In this document: in pieces, positions 16,803-25,431 of the stretch | Layout: every line of letters starts with the position of its first letter | Position numbering within the stretch: position 1 is the first letter of the stretch | Program-made: the position numbers and the translations under genes | NCBI GenBank assembly: GCA_964442075.1 | Contig: CAYTWH010000018.1 | Coordinates: 1-64,000 of the forward strand | Direction: 5' to 3' | Source of the DNA: CAYTAU01 sp964442075 | GTDB taxonomy: Bacteria > Bacteroidota > Bacteroidia > Bacteroidales > CAYTAU01 | DNA: 64,000 nt | Notes under the pieces: generated by a model | Databases searched by the model: none | Seen by the model: only the letters and a program-made list of their open reading frames with translations | What the model was told of the DNA's origin: nothing

Positions 16803-19322
16803 TTAAATTTTATTAATGAATTCACATCCGGCATCAAAAGCCATTTTATTTGCTGATTTAATATAATCATTTGGTGAAACTGACATTAGTGCATCTAACC
16901 ATATTTCGTAAGGTATTTTATCAAAAGGCGATATTGTTGAAAGTAAGCCTAGAACAACAACGTTTGCAGTTTTGCCTTCTTTATCGCCCAGATCATAAGC
17001 TGTTTTGTTTGCATCAATTTCAATAAGATTATAATCTTTAACAAAACTCATTATATCATTAAAATCAGGGTAATCTTCAGGTTTTGCTGTTGGAGGCAAA
17101 GCTTTGAAATTATTTACAATTAACTTTCCTTCGGGTTTTAATAAGTCCAAAAATCCTGGACGTAATACTTCGCTTGTTTCCATTACCACTAGAATGTCAG
17201 CAGATTGAGGAGCTAAATTTGATGAATATACATTTCCACAACTAAAAGTTGAAATAACAGAACCTCCAAGCTGTGCCATTCCATGAGTATCTCCTTTTAC
17301 AATATGAGAATCTGCATAAGGTGTTCTTAAAGCAACTTCTGAAAGCACTTTTCCAAAAAATAAATTTCCTTGCCCGCCAATTCCTCTAATTGCCATACGC
17401 AAAGCTTCAGGTAAATCTGATTTGTTTATTTCTGGCATTTTTATTTTATCCAATTTTAATAATTCGGGTAATTTTGGTTTTTCAAGTTTACTTAAATCAA
17501 TGGGTAAAATTGAATTACTAGGACATCTTTGCATACATACTTGTGTATTGCTACCACAATTTGTGCATAAATTAGTAAAATGAGGTGATTTTTCATCATC
17601 AAGTTCAATACCAGGACAAATATTACATCTACCACACCTTATACAAGTATCTTCATTAATATAAATAGTTCTTACTTTATTTTTGCTTTCTACTTCATTA
17701 ATACATGGTCCTTCAAATATTAATGTTGTAAATACACCTTGTTCTGCTAATTCTAAAGCCTCTTTTAGAACAGTTTCTACTTCTTTAAGATTAAAAGAAT
17801 TTGCCACAACAACTCTTCCTCCTTCAGCTTCAACTGCACGTCTTAAATTAAATTTGTGTGGCTGACCTGCAAGATTTGTATGAGTACTTGGTGCTGGTTG
17901 TCCTCCTGTCATAGCTGTTATACTATTATCAAGAATAACTTTTACGCCCGGAGTGTTTCTAAAAATTGCATTTCGGGTTGAATCGAGTCCTGAATGGCAT
18001 TCGCAAGAATCTCCAATTATACTAATTGTTTTATGTTCCATTTCGGGTCTTGAGATTACAAATCCCTGTCGCATTGAATCGGAACCTCCCATACATAATA
18101 CAGTGTCCAAAGCACCCATAAAGTATAATAAAGTAGAGCAACCTATATCACCAAATGCCTGATATATATTTTTCTGTTTTTTTAATTTTGCCACTGTTAA
18201 TCCAAAAGCCCTGTATGGACATCCCGGGCAAATTGCTGGTGGACGACCAACAGGAACAACATTACTTTCGATTTTCTTTGATACATAATTAATTTCAAGA
18301 TACTTTGAAAGCTGTTCAATAACCATTTCGGGTTTCCAGTTTGTAATAACTGAATATTCTTCTTTACCAATAATGTTAATACCAGCAAGCAATATTTTTT
18401 CTTGTAAGAATTTATCTCCATCTTCAAAAATAAATAGTTTACCTTTTATACCTACTGCAAATTCTTTAATGCTATTAACAGGTACAGGATATGTCATTGA
18501 CAAAGAAAATATTGAAGGATCAAGACCAATATTATTCAATGCTTCTTTTACAATAATGTATGTTTCTCCACTAACAATAATCCCCCAATCATCTTTTCCT
18601 TTTTCAATATGGATTAAACTTGATTTTTCAAGCCAATTTTTAATTTCAGGAATTCTAACTTGTGTTGCATAATTATAATTTTTTCTGGCAATTATAGGTA
18701 AAGTCATCCATTCGTGTAAATTTTCCGGTAATTCTCTGGGAGTAATTACTCTTGGGTCATTAGTTGTTACTAAGCCTTCGGAATGAGTTAATATTCCCGA
18801 TGCCAAAACAATTACAGGTGTTTTAAATTTTCTGCTAACATCTGCTGCTTGCCAAGCTATTTCATACATCTCCTGATGATCTCTCGGTTCAAAAACAGGT
18901 AGCCTTGCCGAAGCAAACAAATACTTCATATCAATTACATGCTGAGTACTTGAAGGCACATAATCGGTTGCAATAAACAAAACCAATGCACCTGCATCAG
19001 ATGTATAAAAAGCTGATGTTGTTATCGGGTCACAAGCTTGAAACGCTCCAGGAGTTTTCATAGTAACAACAGTATCAAAACCTGCTGCTGAATGACCAAT
19101 CCCAACTCCTACTGCAACAGCCTCATTTACTGACCAACCCACTTTTATTCTATCCTGAACATATTTTAATGATTTATCAATTACTTCAGTACTTGGCGTT
19201 CCCGGATAACCATCAACTGCATGAAAACCTGCATGGACAACACCGAGTGCAAAAGCTGCATTTCCTTGTAAAATAAATTTACTTCCTGTATTCGATTCTA
19301 CTATTTCTTTAAATTTTGCCAT
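16803..19322 (-). CDS. indolepyruvate ferredoxin oxidoreductase, fused alpha (IorA) and beta (IorB)
   Basis: An 839-residue fusion. Residues about 15-340 are the pyrimidine-binding and domain II part (GYPGTPSTEV). Residues about 360-545 bind thiamine diphosphate (CPGCPYR 365-371, GDIGCST, GDSCECHSGLDSTRN). A two-cluster ferredoxin segment follows with Cys560, 563, 566, 569 and Cys586, 589, 596, 600. Residues about 640-839 are the IorB gamma-type domain (AIRGIGGQGN). The enzyme oxidatively decarboxylates aryl or branched 2-oxoacids to the acyl-CoA and reduces ferredoxin; it is oxygen-sensitive. Most characterised enzymes have separate IorA and IorB chains, so the single chain is notable. It sits between the symporter/membrane genes and the aminotransferase in one operon. 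Confidence 0.9.
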   Translation of the reverse strand: MAKFKEIVESNTGSKFILQGNAAFALGVVHAGFHAVDGYPGTPSTEVIDKSLKYVQDRIKVGWSVNEAVAVGVGIGHSAAGFDTVVTMKTPGAFQACDPITTSAFYTSDAGALVLFIATDYVPSSTQHVIDMKYLFASARLPVFEPRDHQEMYEIAWQAADVSRKFKTPVIVLASGILTHSEGLVTTNDPRVITPRELPENLHEWMTLPIIARKNYNYATQVRIPEIKNWLEKSSLIHIEKGKDDWGIIVSGETYIIVKEALNNIGLDPSIFSLSMTYPVPVNSIKEFAVGIKGKLFIFEDGDKFLQEKILLAGINIIGKEEYSVITNWKPEMVIEQLSKYLEINYVSKKIESNVVPVGRPPAICPGCPYRAFGLTVAKLKKQKNIYQAFGDIGCSTLLYFMGALDTVLCMGGSDSMRQGFVISRPEMEHKTISIIGDSCECHSGLDSTRNAIFRNTPGVKVILDNSITAMTGGQPAPSTHTNLAGQPHKFNLRRAVEAEGGRVVVANSFNLKEVETVLKEALELAEQGVFTTLIFEGPCINEVESKNKVRTIYINEDTCIRCGRCNICPGIELDDEKSPHFTNLCTNCGSNTQVCMQRCPSNSILPIDLSKLEKPKLPELLKLDKIKMPEINKSDLPEALRMAIRGIGGQGNLFFGKVLSEVALRTPYADSHIVKGDTHGMAQLGGSVISTFSCGNVYSSNLAPQSADILVVMETSEVLRPGFLDLLKPEGKLIVNNFKALPPTAKPEDYPDFNDIMSFVKDYNLIEIDANKTAYDLGDKEGKTANVVVLGLLSTISPFDKIPYEIWLDALMSVSPNDYIKSANKMAFDAGCEFINKI

Positions 19323-19333
19323 TTTACTTTATT

Positions 19334-20026
19334 TTATTTCTGCATAAGACTAGCAATTGCCAGTATTACACCTAAAACAATACTTAATAACGCAGCAGCT
19401 AATATTCTATACTCAGCCGGCATTAAGAAAACTCCTGTATGTGCAGGAATCCAAAAAATTGGAATAGTTCTTTTAAAAACAAAGTTCCATTGAACCTTCC
19501 AATTGATTTCCTGCAAATGTTTACTGAATTTTATTGGTTTAAACAATCCTAAAAGTGTTCCTCCATTTTCAATAATATGCGAATCTGTAACTTTATGCAA
19601 TACCATAAATATTGGAGCAAACATAAGGTTTAATCCTGCAGCAATTGCAAATGCTACAAGCACTCTTTTAAATGTAATTACCTCTGCGCCAAATGCCTCA
19701 ATAGCATTATCAACTCCAAGCACTTCTATGCAAACTGGCATTCCTTTTGAAAACACAACAAAAGAAATCCAAATAAATAGACCTAAAAATCCCCACACAA
19801 TAGCTCTTGGTAAAAGACCAAAGCCTTTGTAATTATATTGCTTGGTTCTAATTCTTAAACCTATACTTTCTCCAAGAGTTGCTAGAATAGCAAATTTGAT
19901 AAAACTCATAATTATTCCATAATCCTTATTAAAACTTTTGTAGAATTCATAGACTTCATCTATTAGAAAAAAAGGTAAGAAGAATAAAACCACACATGCA
20001 ATAAATATTAAATCTTTTACTTTCAT
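19334..20026 (-). CDS. membrane protein of unknown function (weakly Mpv17/PMP22-like)
   Basis: A 230-residue protein with about five membrane segments. The C-terminal part (INWKVQWNFVFKRTIPIFWIP, then a last hydrophobic helix) vaguely recalls the Mpv17/PMP22 pattern of NW, W-P and NF residues, but the match is too weak to name. It is embedded in the 2-oxoacid oxidation operon, 3 nt after the symporter stop and 11 nt before the ior gene, so a role in transport of the same substrates or products is plausible by context only. Confidence 0.5.
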   Translation of the reverse strand: MKVKDLIFIACVVLFFLPFFLIDEVYEFYKSFNKDYGIIMSFIKFAILATLGESIGLRIRTKQYNYKGFGLLPRAIVWGFLGLFIWISFVVFSKGMPVCIEVLGVDNAIEAFGAEVITFKRVLVAFAIAAGLNLMFAPIFMVLHKVTDSHIIENGGTLLGLFKPIKFSKHLQEINWKVQWNFVFKRTIPIFWIPAHTGVFLMPAEYRILAAALLSIVLGVILAIASLMQK

Positions 20027-20029
20027 ATT

Positions 20030-21460
20030 TTATTTTTCAGGATTATAAAACATACTGAATATTGGATTAATTACTAAAGATGCTATCATACCAATTGTTC
20101 CTGCCTGAGGGCTTGGTAAACCATAAAAATAAAGTCCTACGCATAATCCAAGACCAATTAATGATGATGAAATAGCACCAAATTTATTTACTTTTTTATT
20201 AAATAATCCCCAAACAAATGGACCTAAGAAAAATGCTCCGATTGCTCCCCATGAGATACCTAGTATTTCGACAATTACGTCAAGTTCTAGATAAGCAAAG
20301 AGTACAGCTAAAAGAACAAAGAATGCACTCATAAATCTCATCATAGCAGTTAGTTTTTTATCTGAAATATCTTTTTTAATAAATCCAGCATAAAAATCTT
20401 TTGAAAATGATGAACTTGAAATTAGCACTAAAGCAGCCAAAGTTGACATGGATGCAGAAAGAATTAGTAATAAGATTAGTACCGACAAATACTCGGGTAT
20501 TACTGTTGTCAATAATTCAGGCATTAATCTATCGAAAATTGGTTTTCCGTTTGCAAATACTTCCGGATTTGCTTCTGGTGTTAGAAAAACATGCGTTGTT
20601 GAGCCAACGAAATATGCAATTCCTCCAATTAATATTGCAAAAAATGTAGATGCAAACATCCCAATTTTAACAGACCTTTTATCTTTAATTGCATAGAACT
20701 TCTGAACTAACTGGGGCATAGCAAAAGGCGCAATACTAGTAAGAAAAACTAGCGAAAATAAAGGCCACCATCCCGGAGGTCCAACAAAATCAGTTAATTT
20801 GGGATTTATTTCAGTTAATGTTTCAGTTATTGAAGGAATTCCTCCTCCTTTATCTACTGTAAAGAATAAAAGGATTACTACTCCTACTGTCATAATAATG
20901 CCAAAGATCATATCTATCATTGCCATGGATTTGTATCCACCAAGAACTACATACAATGCTGTAAAAGCACCCATAAATACTAGTGCGTGCCAATATTCAA
21001 GACCAAAGTTAATAGTAAAAAGGTATGACAATCCCATAAATACAGCTGCAGAGTAAGGTATCATAAATATGAAAATCACCACTGAAGCAGAAAGCTTAAG
21101 AAACTTACTATTATAACGTTTCTCAAGAAATTCATTCATTGTAGAAACATTATACTTTGCAGACATGTCTTTTATTTTCCAACCAAATATTCGCCATACA
21201 AGAAATACTCCAAATATTGCATTAAACGCAGCAATCCACAATCCTGAATAACCAAATCCCCATCCAACTTTACCTGCAAATCCTATAAATAAAACTGCAG
21301 AGAAATAAGCAGTTCCATATGAGAACGCAGTCATCCAAGGACCAACATTTCCTCCTCCTAAAAAAAAGTCAGAAAAAGATTTCGTCTTACGAAGGCCATA
21401 AATTCCAACAATGATAATCATTAAAGCATATAATGATATAACTATTATTTTTGTAATCAT
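20030..21460 (-). CDS. sodium:solute symporter (SSS family)
   Basis: A 476-residue permease with about 13 membrane segments. It shows SSS features: KTKSFSDFFLGGGNVGPW near the N-terminus, GYSGLWIAAFNAIFGVFL, a GGYKSMAMIDMIFG region and SASMSTLAALVLISSSSFSKD at the Na2 site. Family members import amino acids, short organic acids or sugars with Na+. Its place between the ADP-forming acyl-CoA synthetase and the ior gene suggests uptake of the amino acid or 2-oxoacid degraded by this operon, or movement of the organic acid product; the solute is not decidable from sequence. Confidence 0.85.
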   Translation of the reverse strand: MITKIIVISLYALMIIIVGIYGLRKTKSFSDFFLGGGNVGPWMTAFSYGTAYFSAVLFIGFAGKVGWGFGYSGLWIAAFNAIFGVFLVWRIFGWKIKDMSAKYNVSTMNEFLEKRYNSKFLKLSASVVIFIFMIPYSAAVFMGLSYLFTINFGLEYWHALVFMGAFTALYVVLGGYKSMAMIDMIFGIIMTVGVVILLFFTVDKGGGIPSITETLTEINPKLTDFVGPPGWWPLFSLVFLTSIAPFAMPQLVQKFYAIKDKRSVKIGMFASTFFAILIGGIAYFVGSTTHVFLTPEANPEVFANGKPIFDRLMPELLTTVIPEYLSVLILLLILSASMSTLAALVLISSSSFSKDFYAGFIKKDISDKKLTAMMRFMSAFFVLLAVLFAYLELDVIVEILGISWGAIGAFFLGPFVWGLFNKKVNKFGAISSSLIGLGLCVGLYFYGLPSPQAGTIGMIASLVINPIFSMFYNPEK

Positions 21461-21475
21461 TTCTTAATCTTTATT

Positions 21476-23536
21476 TTATTGTTTTTCAATTCTAATTCTA
21501 GCATCAACAGCAACAACTCTATCAATTTTTCCAAGTAATGGATTTAAGTCCATTTCAAATATCTCCGGAGCAACTGTAACCAAAGCAGCAACTCTAGTAA
21601 CTATATCAATAAATATTTCTTCGTTTACTCCTTCCTGTCCTCTTGCTCCTTTAATTATTCCATATCCATTAAGCTCTCTAATCATTCTCTTAGCTTCATT
21701 TTTAGACAATGGTGCTAAACCAGCATTTACATCTTCTAAAACTTCTATAAATATTCCACCTAAACCACAAAGAACCATATGACCGAATTTATCTTCATAT
21801 TTGGCTCCAACAAATAATTCTGTTCCTGATAACATAGGTTGTAATAATATTGCAGTTGTATCTTTAATCTGCATCATTCTTTCAAATTCAGCAACAACTG
21901 TGTCAGTATCTTTAACATTTAAAACTACTCCACCAACATCTGATTTATGAACTGGCCCTACTACTTTCATTACTACAGGTAGTCCAAGTTTTACTGCTTC
22001 AGAAATTGCATCTTCTTTTGAAGTAACAACTGCTTCTCCGGCACGTGGAATTCCTGCAGCATCTAATAACAATTGAACTTTATCAGGTTCAAGATATCCA
22101 TTTTCAGCATTATCGATTATTTCTCTTATTCCTTTCTCATCAACTAAAGGTATTTCAATTTTTTCAGATACAGGTTTTGGTGTTGCATAAACTTTTATAA
22201 GTGCATTGCCAAGGGAAACCTCATCAGGAAAATTAATTCTACCCTTTGCAAGGAAATTATCAATTTCTTCTTTTGCATTAATAATTGACGGTAAAGCCGG
22301 ATAAATAGGCTTTTTACAAACCTTCATTTTCTCATCAATAACATCATAAACCTCGTCTACATTAAATAATCCAGGACTACCAAAAATCACAACCATTGCA
22401 TCAATATTATCAAAATCATTTTCGCAAGCATCAATAATAAATCCTAATTGCTCAGCTGTACCTGTTGCCAAAAAGTCTATTGGATTTGCTACCGAAGTAC
22501 CCGGAAACATTTTTTCTAATAATTCATCTGCTTTTTGTCCTTCAATATGAGGAATTTCCAATCCACCATTTGATAATGAATCAGTCAACATTACTGCCGG
22601 TCCTCCTGCATGAGTAATTATTGCAATATTTTTTCCTTTCAATTCTTTATGCGAGAATATTGCTGCAACATTTGCTAATTCTTCTCTCCCATGGCAACGA
22701 ACTATTCCTGCCTTTTTAAACAATGCTTCAACAGCTACATCTGGACTTGCCAAAGCACCAGTATGAGATGATGCAGCACGGCTACCTGCTTCAGAACTAC
22801 CTGATTTTATTGCAGCAATCTTACATCCTTTTCTAATTAATGAAGAAGCATGTTTTAAAAGCATTTTGGGTTTCTCAATGCTTTCAATATAAATAAGTTT
22901 AACTTTTGAACTTGTATTTGGATCAAAACTTTCATCCCAATATTTTACAATTTCTTCTACTCCCATTTGGGCACTATTACCAACAGAATAAAGGCTTGAA
23001 AAAGTAAGTCCTTTCGGGATACTGGCTTCCATAATAAAAACGGCTGTAGCACCTGAACCAGATACAAAATCAACACCTTGCGCATCTAATTTTGGTATTG
23101 GAGTTGTGAAAATCCCATTATAATTTGGGTTTAAGAAACCAACACAATTTGGTCCAATCATACATCCACCAACACTATTTATAACATCAACAATTTTTTT
23201 CTCAAGTATTGCACCTTCTTCATTCTCTTCGCTAAATCCTGCAGACAATACAATAAATGCTTTTGTGCCTTTTTCTTTAGTTAATATCTCTATCGTTTCC
23301 AAGCAAAATTTTGCAGCAATAGCAATTATTGCTAAATCAACCTGTGGTAATTCACTTGGATGAAGATATGATTTAATATTTTGAACAATTTCATTTTTTG
23401 GATTAACAACATATAAGTCACCATTAAAATTTCCATCAATAACATTTTTCAACACCTTACCACCGGGTGATTGGATATTGTCAGTTCCACCTACAACTAC
23501 TATACTTTTTGGATTTAATAAATACTCATTAACCAT
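21476..23536 (-). CDS. acetate/acyl--CoA ligase (ADP-forming), fused alpha-beta
   Basis: A 686-residue fused enzyme. Residues 1-460 are the alpha part: CoA-binding domain (SIVVVGGTDN), GPNCVGFLNPNYNGIF near 128-143, and the phosphorylated histidine His258 in AASSHTGALASP. Residues about 465-686 are the ATP-grasp beta part (GYLEPDKVQLLLDAAGIPRAGE, VMKVVGPVHKSDVGGVVLNV). It converts acyl-CoA plus ADP and phosphate to acid plus ATP, the energy-conserving last step of peptide fermentation. It is the first gene of the operon, which implies it uses the acyl-CoA made by the ior product, probably aryl-acetyl-CoA or branched acyl-CoA. Confidence 0.92.
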   Translation of the reverse strand: MVNEYLLNPKSIVVVGGTDNIQSPGGKVLKNVIDGNFNGDLYVVNPKNEIVQNIKSYLHPSELPQVDLAIIAIAAKFCLETIEILTKEKGTKAFIVLSAGFSEENEEGAILEKKIVDVINSVGGCMIGPNCVGFLNPNYNGIFTTPIPKLDAQGVDFVSGSGATAVFIMEASIPKGLTFSSLYSVGNSAQMGVEEIVKYWDESFDPNTSSKVKLIYIESIEKPKMLLKHASSLIRKGCKIAAIKSGSSEAGSRAASSHTGALASPDVAVEALFKKAGIVRCHGREELANVAAIFSHKELKGKNIAIITHAGGPAVMLTDSLSNGGLEIPHIEGQKADELLEKMFPGTSVANPIDFLATGTAEQLGFIIDACENDFDNIDAMVVIFGSPGLFNVDEVYDVIDEKMKVCKKPIYPALPSIINAKEEIDNFLAKGRINFPDEVSLGNALIKVYATPKPVSEKIEIPLVDEKGIREIIDNAENGYLEPDKVQLLLDAAGIPRAGEAVVTSKEDAISEAVKLGLPVVMKVVGPVHKSDVGGVVLNVKDTDTVVAEFERMMQIKDTTAILLQPMLSGTELFVGAKYEDKFGHMVLCGLGGIFIEVLEDVNAGLAPLSKNEAKRMIRELNGYGIIKGARGQEGVNEEIFIDIVTRVAALVTVAPEIFEMDLNPLLGKIDRVVAVDARIRIEKQ

Positions 23537-23691
23537 AATAAATAAAATTTATAATTATTATTAATTATTTAAAGAAATGGAAATTGAAAATTTAAACAGA
23601 ATAGAAATCTCTGTTCTTAATATTAATATACCTCTTTACAGCAAGTTTAGATAATATTAATATTTTAGTAGCATATAACATATATAGCTTT

Positions 23692-23699
23692 CAAAGTTA
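23692..23699 (-). promoter_or_regulatory. putative -7 box for the acyl-CoA synthetase operon
   Basis: CAAAGTTA on the + strand reads TAACTTTG on the minus strand. It lies about 155 nt upstream of the first gene of the operon, which would leave a long leader; I see no other good match nearer. Confidence 0.3.
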
Positions 23700-23750
23700 G
23701 CTAAAAAATATTTTAAATTATAAATAAATTTAAAAATTAATCTTATTTAT

Positions 23751-23758
23751 TAATTTTG
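23751..23758 (+). promoter_or_regulatory. putative -7 box for DUF3078 gene
   Basis: TAATTTTG matches TAnnTTTG, 22 nt ahead of the ATG at 23781. The 243-nt space between the two divergent transcription units holds this and the opposite-strand box, and nothing else I recognise. Confidence 0.4.
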
Positions 23759-23780
23759 CACTGTATAATAAACAGTTAAT

Positions 23781-24896
23781 ATGAAGTACGTATCCTTATT
23801 TATATTTATTCTAATTATTTTAAATCTTAAAGTTACAGGAATAAATGTAAATGACACAATTCCAACAAATCCTGACACAATACGAACAAAAATTATTACT
23901 AATTATATTATAAGGTCTGATACTGTTCGTACTGATACTGTAATAACATATAAAATATATCAGGATACTACATTAATTGATACATCTTTAAATATTACTA
24001 ATCTTTTAGGCTCAATTACAAAAGATACTGTTGTAGTAAAAACAAAAGTTACAAAACCCAGTCCATGGGCAATTGGCGGTAACGGTCTTTTTCACTTTTC
24101 ACAAGGATATTTATCATATTGGGTTGAAGGTGGCGAGAGCTCAATAGCAACTTTGAGTGGGTTGAGCTTATTCGCTAACTATAAGAAGAATAAAGTGAGT
24201 TGTGATAATTTTTTGCAATTCAAATATGGACAATTAAAAACCGGTGAAAATAATTTCAGAAAAAATGATGATAAACTTGAATTAAACACAAAATTCGGAC
24301 ATAAAGCATTCAAGAATTTTTATTATAGTTTTTTTGCGGAACTAAAAAGTCAACTATTTAAAGGTTATGATTACCCTAATGATGATACATCTATAGTTGT
24401 TTCAAATTTCATGTCTCCAGGCTATGTTGTAATTGCTATTGGTATGGATTATAAACCATCTGATAACTTATCGGTTTTGATCTCTCCTCTTACATCTAAA
24501 ACTACATTTGTATTAGACACCTCAAATGTAGACCCATTAAAATTTGGTTTAGAAGTTGAAAAACTTACTAAGAAAGAAATTGGGGCTTATATAAAAGCAA
24601 ATTACAAATTAAATATTACTAAAAATATTTTACTTGAAAATAAATTGGATTTATTTTCCAATTATTTACTTAATCCTCAAAATATTGACATTGGCTGGGA
24701 AATAATTCTTGTAATGAAAATAAACAAATATATCAGCACAAACATATCATGTCATTTAATATATGATGATGATATTGATATCCCCGTTTATCTTCAAGAT
24801 GGTTCACCAAAATTAAATGAATTAGGAGAACAGGTTACAACAAAACACTTGCAATTTAAAGAGGTATTGAGTGTTGGGTTTTCTTATAAATTTTAG
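23781..24896 (+). CDS. DUF3078 family outer-membrane protein
   Basis: A 371-residue exported protein (signal peptide about 1-20). A Thr/Asp-rich stalk (about 24-85) repeats short D-T-V/I motifs. Residues about 90-371 show the DUF3078 pattern: PWAIGGNGLFHFSQGYLSYWVEGG, FANYKK, KNDDKLELNTKFGH, FFAELKSQ and ISPLTSKTTFVLD, ending in the aromatic SVGFSYKF expected for an outer-membrane beta-barrel. The family is restricted to Bacteroidota and its function is unknown. The TAA of this gene is 19 nt before the proposed start of the HAD gene. Confidence 0.8.
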   Translation: MKYVSLFIFILIILNLKVTGINVNDTIPTNPDTIRTKIITNYIIRSDTVRTDTVITYKIYQDTTLIDTSLNITNLLGSITKDTVVVKTKVTKPSPWAIGGNGLFHFSQGYLSYWVEGGESSIATLSGLSLFANYKKNKVSCDNFLQFKYGQLKTGENNFRKNDDKLELNTKFGHKAFKNFYYSFFAELKSQLFKGYDYPNDDTSIVVSNFMSPGYVVIAIGMDYKPSDNLSVLISPLTSKTTFVLDTSNVDPLKFGLEVEKLTKKEIGAYIKANYKLNITKNILLENKLDLFSNYLLNPQNIDIGWEIILVMKINKYISTNISCHLIYDDDIDIPVYLQDGSPKLNELGEQVTTKHLQFKEVLSVGFSYKF

Positions 24897-24917
24897 TTGA
24901 AAGTAAAAAATAAACAC

Positions 24918-25379
24918 ATGAAATACAACATTAGTGGTGTAGGCGAAATGGAGATAAATACAATTGTAATGGATCTTAACGGTACTCTGGCAATAAGAGG
25001 AGAAGTTGTTAAAGGAGTTAAAGAAAAACTTTCTGAGCTCAAAGGAAAAGGGTTTAAATTAATACTTGTGTCATCCGACCAAAGAGGTAATGCAAAAGAA
25101 ATTTCGAAGGAACTTGAAATTGAATTTTATGCAGCAAAAACTCTTGAAGAAAAAGCTAAATTTATGCAGAATTTAAACACAGAGAATGTTGCAGCAATAG
25201 GGAATGCACGCGTTGATATTGGTTTATTTTCAAATGCAAAACTTTCTATTGCCACATTACAAGCAGAAGGTATTCATGCCGGTATAATAAAACATGTTGA
25301 TATTATTGTCCCATCAATTATTGATGCTTTAAATTTATTACTTGATAAGGATACGATTTCCAGTACTATGAAAATATAG
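24918..25379 (+). CDS. HAD-like hydrolase, soluble P-type-ATPase-like
   Basis: A small cytoplasmic HAD-fold protein of 153 residues from the ATG at 24918. I prefer this start over an in-frame TTG at 24897 because the family opening GVGEMEINTIVMDLNGTLA begins soon after it. Motif I is DLNGTLA (Asp19, with Asn21 where most HAD phosphatases have Asp), and motif II is LVSSDQRGNA. A lysine (KTLEEKAKFMQ) and VAAIGNARVDIGLF follow, resembling the soluble P-type-ATPase-like HAD group. Replacement of the second Asp by Asn is usual in that group and suggests ATPase-like rather than standard phosphatase chemistry. Substrate unknown. Confidence 0.7.
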   Translation: MKYNISGVGEMEINTIVMDLNGTLAIRGEVVKGVKEKLSELKGKGFKLILVSSDQRGNAKEISKELEIEFYAAKTLEEKAKFMQNLNTENVAAIGNARVDIGLFSNAKLSIATLQAEGIHAGIIKHVDIIVPSIIDALNLLLDKDTISSTMKI

Positions 25380-25431
25380 CTGTCAGCGGCTTTTGGAGGA
25401 TTTTGCCAAGCATTTTATCATTTCCTAAAAA

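Noticed and set aside
24897..24920. TTG start 21 nt upstream for the HAD gene
   Set aside because: The conserved family N-terminus fits the ATG at 24918, and the TTG start would begin immediately after the previous gene's stop codon.
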